Assembly: GCA_015680685.1 (NCBI GenBank)
Contig: MNCI01003975.1
Span: forward strand, 2,296,498 to 2,360,497
Reading direction: 5' to 3'
DNA length: 64,000 nucleotides
Origin: Gnetum montanum
Lineage: Eukaryota; Streptophyta; Gnetopsida; Gnetales; Gnetaceae
The translations under genes were made by a program, and so were the position numbers. This document shows positions 1 through 10,104 of the stretch, piece by piece (the stretch's first letter is position 1; each line of letters opens with the position of its first letter). The notes under the pieces were generated by a model. The model did not search any database. It saw nothing but the letters and a program-made list of their open reading frames with translations, and was not told where the DNA came from.

Positions 1-1682
1 GTGTAAGTTGGTGGCCTTGATGAAGTTACATGAGGCATTGGGCTCGAAGGTAAGGGTGCACCACAGTGTTGGACTTGTGCTGAGTTGGAAGATGCAATAG
101 CCTCAAAGTTATGTTGTCCCTTCCTACGGCCGTGTTTAAAGAAAGAACGCCTTTGATGTTGAGAAGGCTCTTCACTACTGTTAGTAGCAGTAGCACAAGT
201 GTTGTTCATGGGTTGCGGTGGTACAAACACCTTAGGAACAGTTGATGGCATTGTGGAAGGAGGGAAAGGATGAGAATGTTGAAAGTTAGGAGGGATGTAA
301 GGTGCACAAGGTGGTGGTTGTGTTGGAGGTATGGGTTGATAGTAGTGTGGAGAATGGTGTTGTGGTGAGATAAAGTGTGGCGGCCCAGTTAAAGAAACAG
401 GAAGTTGAACATGATAAGCATTTGGATTCGGAAAATGTAAAGGGTGCCTCCAATCTAAGTGGTGGATTCCCCCACGACTGGGATTGTTGCCACTATGATC
501 GAACACAGTATCTTTGTATGAACTCTGGATGTAACGTGTTTCCCCAATGCTCATATAGATGTAACAGTATGGGGCATTGACCCTTGGGGTGATCGTACAA
601 GCATATATGTTGCATTCATAGCAGTTGAGCACTTGTTCCCTTTATTCTTTTTTTCCGAATGTCTATTATTTTGTCCTACCTCTTGGGTTGTCAAAACTCT
701 ATCTCCAATGATGTTGATATATTCTCCACACTTTTGATTCATCCATTCCAACATCTTATTGATCTTTGCCTCAGCTTCTTCATATTGGCAAAGATGATGT
801 TTCCACCTTGAGATTGGTTGATTTCTCCTTGTTATGATCATGGACCTTTGTGAAGTTGAGATTTTGGTCCCGTTGATGTTTTTCAACACTCTTCCATGTA
901 GCTATTTCTCCTTCTTCTTTTGCTACCCGCTTAATAAGCTCTTGGATTTGATTGGTTCGTAGGTTGTATAGTTGACCTTGGGCATACGTTCCTAAGGTCT
1001 CTCTGGTTTCATTACGTAGCCCATCAATAATATGATACATTAGCCTTTCCTTGGAAAACCCATGGCCTAAACGGTTGTTTAACAGTGCATAATATCTTTC
1101 TAAGGCCATGTCCAAGGGTTCATGTTGTGCTTGTTTCCATCCTTGGATTTGTTTCCTCAAGGCTGACACTCTTGCGTAGGTTTGATATTTGTCGTTAAAG
1201 ACCTCTACCATTGTTGACCAGTGTCATATCGAATTTGGTTTTAACGATCTATACCATACTTTTGCTTGGTCAACGAGTGTCATAGGAAAGAGCTTCAGTT
1301 TTTGCCAACTGTTATCAATGTTATTCCACGTGCAGGCACCGTAGAAGGCTAGTAAATGTTGATGTGGATCTAAGTCATAGCCTCCTGAAAATTTGGGGAA
1401 GTTGTTTAATTCGAGCCTAGATAGATGGCTCTCTTTACGATGCCTACGTGAGATTCGAATAGCCTCTTGTATTTGCGTTAAGCTTGTAGTGGCCAGTGGG
1501 GGTTCATCGTCATCTTCTAAGTTAGGCTTCTGTGCATTATGATGACGTTGTTTTTGTTCATTCTTATAGGAAACTCCCACTTCAGGTTGTATACTCCAAC
1601 CTTCATCGTCATATAACTCATTGGTTCTCCAATGAACTTCCTCACTAAGTGTGGTGTTATTATCATCTTGTAGGAGAGGCAT
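1..1682 (-). pseudogene. Athila-like Gag of element A1 (cut by window edge)
   Basis: Nucleocapsid precursor that would package element RNA. The start at 1682 follows a leader shared with the second copy at 20.6 kb. An acidic N-terminus of about 95 residues comes first, then the plant gypsy Gag core with FPKFSGGYD, KLKLFP and VWYRSLKPNSI. The core continues after an in-frame TGA at 1224-1226 through EVFNDKYQTYARVSALRKQI to about 780. A frameshift near 785 moves the reading into the frame of 889-551. Another change of frame leads to a P/Q/H-rich tail (590 to 1) containing PQHHSPHYYQP. The order core then disordered tail is normal for Athila Gag. Broken by one stop and at least two frameshifts. 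No protease or RT is seen before the window ends. Confidence 0.85.
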
Positions 1683-1794
1683 TGTTGTGTGTGAGTTTAT
1701 GTGACTTTTTATAATTTCTTCTCTTTAAGATATATATCGTGAAGTTCTATACAGCAACCTTGTATGATATAACTAATCTAGATAACTAGCACCA
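1683..1794 (-). other. A1 leader with deleted primer-binding site
   Basis: Sequence between the LTR end and the gag ATG. It aligns base for base with the A2 leader (20,540-20,665), for example GGTGCTAGTTATCTAGATTA, but 19 bases holding the primer-binding site are missing right next to the LTR end. The lost block in A2 is bounded by the short repeat GGTG, so a microhomology deletion is the simple explanation. A copy without this site could not prime minus-strand DNA synthesis. Confidence 0.75.
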
Positions 1795-2160
1795 TGATGA
1801 GTGACAAGGTACCCCTACACTCAACCATACGAATACGAGCGTGTACGCACGATCTAGTCGAACTCCGCATATGAACTAGTTGTCGCACCTAGATAGTTAG
1901 CCTTAGGTCGCAGTTCGCTGTCTTCCCACCTAGATTAGTATTGCATATGTCATGTATGGTTTAGTCTAGATGAGGTGTATGATCTGTTTCCTAATCTACG
2001 CTACTCCTGAAGTCAGTGGAAAATAATATTAACTAATCAAAGCTAAGAGGAAAAGGGTAAGAAAATCTAATCTAGCCTAACTGCGATGAGCAATCGATTC
2101 GTTGATCAACCGTACACATCTTGGACTTCGTGCACGACTACCACTGGGACTACAACGCGT

Positions 2161-2262
2161 AGCTCCTAGGTACGCCACTAGGATTACCAAGTGCAGATCC
2201 CAAATACGCCACTGGGTTACCAAGCTTAGATCCTGGATACGCCACTGGGCTACCAAGCAGTC
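2161..2262. repeat. 34-bp tandem repeat in the A1 LTR
   Basis: Three units that each contain TACGCCACTGGG.TACCAAG (the first with ACTAGGATTACC) followed by AGATCC. The other family LTRs carry a single copy of a related motif (CTTGGTAATCC), so this is a local amplification inside the R/U5 part of this LTR. Confidence 0.7.
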
Positions 2263-2660
2263 ACACTTAAATGCTCGTAATCAAGTCGTACTTGTTCCGC
2301 TTCTCGGAGTTTAAGGGTGAGAGACTAATCGCGATGAGTAACCGATTCCTTGACTAGCCGTACACATCCGTAGATGCTCTTAATCAAGTCATACTCACAC
2401 CGCGCTATAAAAGCAATAAATAACATTAAATAAATAACAAATAAATAAACTAAGTGAATGCTGCAACGATGAAGTAATCTCGATCTTTATTGCTAGTCAT
2501 GTGCATGTCCAAGTACGGCACACTCGAATAAAGACACCGTACAATTACATTCACCACACTGCGGGCAGAGACGGCAAAAAATCTAACTCTGGAGGAATCA
2601 AACTACCAGAGCTTCGCTACTCTAAAACTGGGATCCCAAACAAGGGAGAGCTGCATCTTA

Positions 2661-2785
2661 TTTATAGATATGGCGGTAGACTGCGATATCGCGTACGCGA
2701 TATCGTAGGGAAGATGCGATATCACGGCGGACGTGATATCGTGGGGGATGCGATATCGCGGCGGACACGATATCGCGGCCTATGC
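2661..2785 (-). promoter_or_regulatory. A1 LTR promoter: GATATC palindrome array and TATA box
   Basis: Six GATATC palindromes, most within CGATATCG or GCGATATCGC, lie in about 100 bases (2672-2782), then CTATAAATAAG on the minus strand near 2670-2660. The spacing is as expected for an RNA polymerase II promoter in an LTR U3. The same layout recurs at 6226-6370 before the env-like ORF. Confidence 0.7.
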
Positions 2786-2801
2786 AAATCGCGTCTCATC
2801 A

Positions 2802-2815
2802 TACCCCCACGACTG
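2802..2815 (-). other. A1 3' polypurine tract
   Basis: On the minus strand CAGTCGTGGGGGTA abuts the LTR start TGATGAG. It is the priming site for plus-strand DNA synthesis. A2 has CAATCATGGGGGTA at the same place. Confidence 0.7.
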
Positions 2816-2972
2816 AATAAAATCTCATCCTCGAGTTACAAGGAGAACAAGCTTCAGTGATTACACAGTGGATGGGTATGGGATTATTAACTAAAAAAAG
2901 AAATGGACTAATGCCGCAATGTGGGAAGACACAACATAGAGAAAAAATACTACAACTACAAAAATGTGGAAC

Positions 2973-5758
2973 TCATGTAGTTCCTGGTGGTGGTGGCTCC
3001 TCCATGGGTGCTTTCCCCTTGTCACGTGCTCCAAGCTTAGAAGGTTGACAATGCTGAAGAATGGTCTGGAGCTTCTCCTCTTCGGTCCGAGGGTCTTGTG
3101 CCGTCCATGTTGATGCTCCGATGTTTGATGGAGTCGGCACTTCCCATGGATAGGGTAGTTGCGGAAACATCTGATTAGCCTTGACATACGATGCCGCGAA
3201 CACCCGTCGTTCCTCTTCATAGGCTCTGGCTTTGTCTTTGTATTCGTGAAGTTCTGTTAGCCATCAAGCCAAGTCGGTTGCAACGTCTTTTTGTCCTTGG
3301 TAGCTTTCTTTTACCACCGCAAGTTTAGAATTTGCGACATCTAGTTTTTCAGCCAACTTCTTTTGCTCTGCAAATTTTGCTTCATATTTGATATGGGTGG
3401 AAGCTACCTGCTACTCGAGCTCTGACCTCGAGCACCCTGCTTTTAACATGGCTAGGTTGGCATATCGAAGGTTTGCCAACTCCATGTACTTTGTCAAGTC
3501 TTGGATCTGCAGCTCCCGATTCTTAATTTTCGCTTGGTGGGCGAAGGCATAAGTGTCCAATATGGCCCCCCAATCAGTGTGCTGAGCACTGATGTTGTTG
3601 ATTTGAGCTTTGGCCATATGGATCTCCTTCTCCAGGATTTGTTTGTACATCCCCACCTGATCACGGAAATGCTCCTTCAGCTTCTCGTGTCATTTAGTCT
3701 CATTCTGCCACACGCTAATCTCGATGGCTGATTTTTGTCGAATAGTGCGTACCTCCTCCATTGAGAGGGTTCGATTTTCTCTAGCTAAACGGCTTACATC
3801 TCGGTTGACCCGAATGAACTGTACTCACAATTGATGAAAGTGTTCATCGAGAACATTCTTTTGTTTCTCCACAGAAGTCAACTGAAGATTATCTACAACC
3901 AACTACTTATTCTCTTCTTGTAAGGCCTTGAGCACCTAAGATGCGCATGAGTTTGCGCTTGAGCTGCGGAGGCATCCCAATTGGCCGTCTCCTTTTCTTC
4001 TGCCACCTTCTTATTTTCTGCAATTAGTTTTGTTAGTTGCTCAGTTCTGAAACTTTCTAGCTGGTCTACGGGAACAAATTGCAAAGGATCCTACAGTGCT
4101 ACTTGTAAGGTTACGAGCTGCTCTTGTAGTTTCTGCACTTCAGCTTCAGCATGCTCTACCCTTACTTCGGATATGACCAGCTTCCCCTTTGTGGAAATGA
4201 GGTCTGATTGAATTGCTGTTACATCCTGGGGGATGTCAAACAGAGACATCAAAACTTGTCTTATTTGAAGCAATCTGTCCAAGGCATCCTCATGTTCCGT
4301 AAGTCATTGAGGTTTCGGCAATAGTTTGAGCATCCCATGCTCCTGAAAGATTTGCCGGTGGTACAACAGGCACGTTAAAGGACTCTTTGATGTGGTCAGC
4401 GACCACTTCAGCAGCTCCCGCAACACCTGGTGTTGCATGACCACCACAGTGGCCCCTTCACCAGTCTCTAACTGCACTTGAAAAGATGCCACGTTTCCAG
4501 AGATTTGTTGTGACCATCTGCTTTCCCCTCCTCCTTTTTGCATTGATAACTCACCCCGTGTGCGATCTACTGAAATAGTAGGCTGGTCGGCATCATCGAT
4601 GACATGGAAGAGGTTTGCGTCATCACGACTTCCCCAACTAACCATCTCGACGATGGCCCTAAGATGGCTCATCGACAGTCTGTAGTCTTGCAGCGGTGGT
4701 GGCTGATCCTAGCCTGTGTTGAGTCCTACTTCTTGTTGTTGGCTGGGACTTGTGTTTGGAGGCTGATTGGGTCCTGCAAGTTGAGTTGCAAGTGATTCAG
4801 TCATCTGTTCTTCTTCTTCATCTGGTCCCAGCTCTTCGCTAGTGCTCTTTCTTGGAGCTGGCGCCTTTAATAATTCAACATAAGAAGCATTTTGGGCCTT
4901 TCGGAGGATGTCATTTGTGTATCCCCGAATACCAACTCGTCAGCACAATTTTCTGATAAGGCAAGGAAAAGGGAGTGCCATCTTCTCTGACTTTCGTTCT
5001 TCGAATTGCCTTAGGATCTCCGTCAAATATAGATGGGGAAGGTTAACATTAACCTTTCTCATCAACACTGCACATCCTCTCGCCGGATACATTGATATTC
5101 TTTTCAAACCTTTAGTGGGGAAGAGGTGATAGGTTTCGATTTTGAAATAAACCCGCTCTTCCGTCGTCAGCTCACCAAAAGCTTTATCTCTACCATAAGC
5201 CTTTTCTAACCAATCCTTTCGCACATCAGGGTCTGATCGGGTGGATAACTGAGCAACATGGGGGCCTGAATTCGCAAGGTTTAACACTTCCAAAATCATT
5301 TGTGCAGAAAAATCGACTGTCACACCACCGATGTTAACTGTCGTGCCTTGCTCCTTATTGTGCTAGAATAGGTATATTTCACCTAAGTACCAGGCATCGT
5401 TTTCAAAGAGAACAGGCCATAAGGGAGACCCTTTAAGGTGATCCCTAACAGCCTCATGAGCAAACTCTGCAAAAGATTTGAAGTTAAGTTCCACAATCAC
5501 TGAAGCAATTGTGGACTTCATATGGATAGCCTGAACACATCCTGGGGGCAATGTGAGTTGTTGTCCCAGTTCAGGCATAGCAGCAACTCCTCCTTCTGCT
5601 TGCCTAGATCGTCTGGTAGGAGGTTCTTCTTGATGGATACTGAATGAGTGCACCTCCTATTCGGTATGTTATCCAGCAGGACCTTGCCTTCTACCTCTCC
5701 TAGGTTGTTTCGCTCTACCTTGGGTAGGACCCTCCTGCTGTGAACGTTTCGGGGCCAT
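2973..5758 (-). pseudogene. Env-like ORF of Athila type with C-terminal coiled coil (A1)
   Basis: About 920 codons. The ATG at 5758 (MAPKRSQQEG, a basic start) sits immediately after TGATTGCAG, a good splice acceptor, and the copy at 23,949 has the same arrangement. A globular domain at about 5500-4940 has FSAQMILEVLNL, ELTTEERVYFKIETYHLFP, VNVNLPHLYLTEIL and PFPCLIRKLC. Its spacing resembles the ATHILA ORF1 / plant transposon protein family. Long coiled-coil stretches (4290-3230) and a tail with DPRTEEEKLQ and APMEEPPPPG follow. Function in Athila elements is unproven and called env-like from position only; I see no convincing membrane segment. Broken by TAA and TAG near the start, TAG at 5363-5365, later stops and frameshifts near 4300 and 3900. 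The polypurine tract and LTR follow directly. Confidence 0.75.
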
Positions 5759-6060
5759 CTGCAATCACACGGGCCAAACGTTAGTAAAGTTGTTTTTAAA
5801 GTTAAGTTATATCTTACTACATGCCTTTAATTGAAGATCTTATTTTATCGTGTGATCATGCCCAAAAGTTATAATGATGGATCCTATGACTTAGGTGGGT
5901 TTCATTGTTAATCTCCCTGTGTACTTAAGGGTTATATAATGTTTGGCACAATTTTCCTAAGTGTTAGTATTAATTACCCTAATTGATGTCCTTTGGGCGA
6001 TGAAAAATTTCAAAAAATTTAGGCACTTTTCAGTAAGTGTCTCTCCCCCACGATTGAACT
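5759..6060 (-). other. Leader/intron of the env-like ORF with internal polypurine-like tract
   Basis: Reading on the minus strand, a TTCAATCGTGGGGGAGAG block (about 6055-6038) resembles the 3' polypurine tract (TTCAGTCGTGGGGGTA). About 280 AT-rich bases follow and end in TGTGATTGCAG just before the ATG. A2 has the same order: TTAGTCATGGGGGTA, then GCCCAAAAGG (GCCCAAAGGA here), then TTGATTGCAG before the ATG. This suggests an intron in the 5' untranslated region; the donor site was not identified. Confidence 0.55.
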
Positions 6061-6225
6061 GAACACTCCGGGTTCAAGCAGGTTCAAACGGAATTAAAAT
6101 CGGAGTACCAGCGCGTGAGATATAAGTGTAAAAGCAAGGGTCACGCAATCGCAAGTCGCAGAGAAAAAATTCAAAAATTCCCCCCGTGTAAATGGCCAAA
6201 TGATGCTAAGTGTTGTGGCAGGGGT

Positions 6226-6370
6226 TCCTATTTATAGGTAAATAGGACACGGTATTGCGTACGGTACATCGCGTACGCCATATCACGTGAGACACGATAT
6301 CGCGTACAGTACATCGCGTACGCGATATCACGTGAGACACGATATCGCATACACGATATCTCGTCCCAAC
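6226..6370 (-). promoter_or_regulatory. Internal promoter-like block upstream of the env-like ORF (A1)
   Basis: On the minus strand, four GATATC palindromes plus variants (GCGTACGCGATATC, ACGATATCGTG) fill 6245-6365 and end at CTATAAATAGG (about 6237-6227). The A1 LTR promoter at 2661-2785 has the same word and the same TATA form. It lies 470 bases upstream of the env-like ATG, in sense orientation. Promoter activity is inferred from layout only. Confidence 0.6.
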
Positions 6371-6759
6371 TAAGGTGAGACACATGAAAAAGACCGAATT
6401 TTTAATGATTTTCTTGAAATTAATGATGTAAAATGAGGATATGGACAAGAATTAATATATTCAGGGGTAATTACATTGATTCAAGAGCCACTCTGAATGA
6501 TAATGATGTGAATTTGTGCAATTGAAAATTTGGCAGTTATGAAGAAAAGGGAATGTAATGGTACGTTGGAACGTTAAAGTTTTGAGGGTTAATAAATGGG
6601 AAAGAAATTCATGAGCCAAAGTGGAAGAAAATATTATTTTATAATTATTATTATTATAAAAAAATAGAAGTACATCTAAGTAAAATACATGTAAAAGAAG
6701 AAGGGGAATGCAAGAATAGGGAATATGCAGAATAAGGGAACAAGCAAGCATAATAGTGA
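6371..6759. other. AT-rich stretch, no gene recognised
   Basis: Sequence upstream of the A1 internal promoter block. It shows weak resemblance to the region before the A2 internal block (CAATTGCA motif) and no coding pattern. Probably the remains of the A1 region between gag/pol and env, joined to unrelated DNA near 6760. Confidence 0.35.
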
Positions 6760-8170
6760 TCATTTGTTTTGTTGGAACACATCAAGGAGATTTGAATCTA
6801 TCTTCAATTATGCTTCTTATTCTTCATCAATGGCATACTTTTTACTAAACAACATTTTGCATCCCACCAAGCTACCACACAATTGCTTGATGGTCTTAGA
6901 AGCACTCTTTGTTGCAACCACTAATTCCTCCCTTCTCTTGAGTTGGGCTTTCAACATCTCCACTGGAAGTGATAGATTGCTCATGTCTATTTGTCATTCT
7001 TTTTCTTTCCTTTGCATATACAAAAAAAGATTCAAAGTTATGAATTATGATCAAATAAAAGAAATAAAAAGGGGAAAGAAAAATGAGAACTACTCACCCA
7101 AAGCTAATCGTTATCAATTTGAAGAAACTATTCACAAGTCTACAAATGGCAAACCAAACATGTAGCACTTTCCAACTCTCTGAAGAGTTGCTTTAGATTT
7201 TTAACTTTTGGAGCATCGTTGGAAACAAAATGGAATAAGGATGGAGCACCACCTTGTACCAGTTTGTAGTCTCCCTTGAAGTCACATGACCTAGACTCCC
7301 ATAAGTGATAAATTCCCTCTAGAATAAAATAACTCATATTTCTGGTGATGCACTAACCAACATTCCAAAAAAGAACAAGTCCTTCTTTGGCAACAACTAC
7401 CATCTAGCCCACCAAGAAGGAAGATCCAATGATTGAAACTAAAGGAGTGACTAGAGCAGACCTAGGAGTGGATATCAACACTACCTATGGTAAGGAACTT
7501 CTTACTGGAGTCACATGAGTAGATGCTACAGGTGGGGACATTGGTGGAGGAGAAGGGGTTCATTCAGAAGTTGCCTCTACAGTGCTATCCTTGTGCATCT
7601 CTTGGATAAAGTACATCCAACTCATCAAAACCTGTAATAATTTCAACATCATATAAGAAGAGGGAAAAGAAAGTATTCAAACCTTAAAATAATTAAAAAC
7701 TTACTTCTGGTTCCTTTCCCTTATCCTATCTTGTATCTTTTTGTTGTTGGGCTTTTTCCTTTTGTCTTACAACTATTGGACTATTAAAACCTTGCCCAGT
7801 ATGTTGCCTCTGCAAAAAGAAATTTTTTTCATTAGAAAAGAAAATATACAAAGTAAACCTTGAAGCTGGTAAGTTCGATTTGTGCTTTAGAATAAACATT
7901 TTCAAAGGTTGAAGCACCTTGAAGATCTTCAGTTTGTGCACATTCAATTTGTGCACATTGGATTGGTTCATTCTATAGCCCAGATTGCACTATCAAATAC
8001 ATAAAGAGACATATGCAACAATAAGGAAACAAAGTATATATATTTATATAAATACCTTGTTGGTTTCCTCTTGATTTTGGGTCTACTACAAAGCCATGTA
8101 ACCTTTCTTATCATCCTTGATCTTACTCTATGCTATGTTCAGATGGGCAAAGACTTTTTTTCGTATGTAT
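6760..8170 (-). pseudogene. Spliced pseudogene of unknown function
   Basis: On the minus strand several short open exons are separated by plausible GT-AG introns: 8055-7973 (GTATTT...TATAG), 7858-7810 (GTTTAC...TTGCAG, very short at 49 bases), 7704-7632 (GTAAGT...TTACAG) and 7097-7010 (GTGAGT...GCAAAG). Exon products include EPIQCAQIECAQTEDLQ, RQHTGQGFNSPIVVRQKEK, LMSWMYFIQEMHKDSTVE, a proline-rich piece, and a lysine-rich piece with MLKAQLKRREELVVATKSA. Stops (TAGTAG in the first exon, TAG in the third) and out-of-frame parts show it is not functional. I do not recognise the protein. It could be a host gene fragment or a captured fragment. The upstream end overlaps the first 1.25-kb direct repeat. 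Confidence 0.45.
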
Positions 8171-9404
8171 TTATAAAAGAATAGCAAGAATCTTAGCGGG
8201 AGCAAAGAGGAAGTATCAACTTAAGTTAGTTAATGATTTAATAAAGCTAACACTCACTTTTTGTGATTTTTTGACTTATAGGTAAACCAAAATGGCACTA
8301 TCTCTAGCTAAATGCCTAGTGCTCTCCAAGATGATTCTAATAGTACAAATTTCATTAAAATCTAACTTATGGTTTGGGAGATACATTTTTTCTCGAGTTA
8401 TGTGTAGTTTTAAAATTAAAAAAGCATTTTTAAAAAATTTTAAATTTAATTTTTGATTTTAAAAATTTAGGACACAAAGGCCCTATAGGAACCATGTTGA
8501 CCCTCTAATGTCACACTGCCACCACTCAACGGTTGCCACACTCCACACCTCCTCGTGCTTGCCATGCATCGCATCTTGGTGCCTACTGTGCATTGTGTCC
8601 TTGTGTCATTGTATCCTTGATGCCTACTACCCTTTGTCGTTTTTATGTCCTACCATATTTACCTTCTACATGCACCATCCTCTACTATGTTATCTATCCT
8701 ACACACACCATCGATCGCCTTTCGCACCGCCTACTGTCCAACAACACTGCAGATTACCACTAACTATTTGATGGTGTTGTAGATCACCACCAACACTGAC
8801 GATCCACAGAAACTGATGGTGCTATAGATCACCACCACCTTTGGCACTCCACGATCATTGACAACATTGTAGATCACCATCATCTCTAATGCTCCATGAA
8901 CCTCAACAACACCACAGATCATCATCACCTTCGATGCTTTGTGGACATATTCGGTGCTGCAAATTAATGTCATCTATGGTGCTCTATGGACATCATCAGC
9001 ATCATAGATCACCATCACCTCTGGTGCTCCATGAATGCCAAAAAAGCTGCTGATCACTTCCTCTCTCGATGTCCTCTAGCCTATCGAAAAATCCTTGTTA
9101 GATGAGTGTTGAAAACCTTGCCACCATTGCATGAGCTTGGCTAAGCACTGCATAGGCCTTTTTAGGGCCACACCATCCTTTGTGTGGGACACGCAAACTA
9201 CTTGGGGCCACATTGACCCCTACGTAGGGTATGAAGTTCCCATTTGGAGCTATGAACACTCTTGTAGGAGCCATGCTAGCCTTCCATGTGTCATGTTACC
9301 TCCACATGAGCTATGTTGGCTCCTTTGTAGGGTGCACAACCCATACCTAGGCTGTGTTAGCCCTCCATGGGCCATGGTAGAATAGAGGATGCTACCACAT
9401 GGCA
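8131..9404. repeat. Direct repeat E, copy 1 (about 1.27 kb)
   Basis: Matches 10,105-11,347 over its whole length with many substitutions: both start TGCTATGTT..GATGGGCAAAG and end ACCAC.TGGCA. The TG...CA ends suggest LTRs of a short element. However, no target duplication, primer site or polypurine tract was found, and similarity seems to reach some bases left of 8131. A segmental duplication including pseudogene sequence is the alternative. It contains a 45-bp minisatellite and GGGGCCA-type short repeats (9160-9380). Confidence 0.65.
8772..9035. repeat. 45-bp minisatellite in repeat E copy 1
   Basis: Consecutive 45-base units starting TAGATCACCACCACC and containing GCTCCATG or similar. About six degenerate units. 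The second copy of the array is at about 10,740-10,960. The length is a multiple of three, which explains the apparent open frames with 15-residue repeats on the minus strand; these are not treated as genes. Confidence 0.75.
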
Positions 9405-10104
9405 AAAAAGAGAACATTGAATGACACTACCATGTCATCATTGGCCTCCAATGCACATTGTTATCCTTTGCCTTAGTCATTTATCTACTCTCGATGTTGC
9501 TATTGCTATTGTTTCCATTATGACCATTGCTGCTATCATTCTTGTCTACCACACAATGAAAAATTCTTCATTACTTGATGATAAATTTGAAATTCCTGTC
9601 ATCTGATGAAAATTCAAAATTTTTATTGTTGAGTTGTTACCTTAAACTAAAAACACACAAAAATAACTTTCAAAATTAGAATATGGTGCCTTGGTAGCAA
9701 CAGGAATAAAAATTTTGTAATGAAGCGCACTCATCCTGGACTAGTACTAGGATGAGTGACCTCTCAAGAAGTCTCAAGAATTGTGTAAGTTTTTGCAAAC
9801 TTAAAATGACTATAACGTTTGATTTTGAAGTCCATTTTGAACCAAACAAAAATAAATTCCAATAAATTTGAACTTCTCAGATGTAATGGAATGGCTATAC
9901 TTAGCTTCAAACTAGCTTTTAATCCATTATTAAAAGCTAGTCACTGATTTGGAGCTACCTGAAGAAGCTAAAGAAGCTAGAGCTTGAGAAGGAGCTAGAG
10001 AAGAAGCCTAACACTTTGGAGCCATGATATCAATGGTTGAAATCATTGATGTTACTTGCAGGAATTTTGCAATCTTTAAAAGGAATCCTTCAATCTTTTG
10101 CTAA
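9405..10104. other. 700-bp spacer between the two direct repeats, no gene
   Basis: No coding similarity was recognised. Contains an inverted repeat CTCATCCT...AGGATGAG near 9735-9762 and a run rich in GAAGAAGCTAGAG-type words near 9960-10,010. No primer site at either side. Confidence 0.4.

Larger units (their letters stand above)
1795..2801 (-). repeat. LTR of Athila-like element A1 (about 1 kb)
   Basis: On the minus strand it begins TGATGAGACGCG directly after GTGGGGGTA and ends CACTCATCA, so the termini are TG...CA. Its 3' half aligns with the LTRs of A2, for example GACTAGCAATAAAGATCGAG and TTGAGTGTAGGGGTACCTTG. It contains a palindrome-rich U3, a TATA box and a 34-bp tandem repeat. The sequence upstream is the 3' end of an env-like ORF plus polypurine tract, and the sequence downstream is a leader plus gag. 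One LTR therefore serves as 3' LTR for one unit and 5' LTR for the next. It is rich in CpG compared with the rest of the window. Confidence 0.85.

Noticed and set aside
2102-2314. Plus-strand open frame of 70 codons
   Set aside because: It lies in the antisense of the A1 LTR and is made by the 34-bp tandem repeat.
8508-8973. Several open frames with Cys/His-rich or 15-residue repeats
   Set aside because: They arise from the 45-bp minisatellite and C/T-rich repeat sequence; no start context, no conservation of frame between the two repeat copies.
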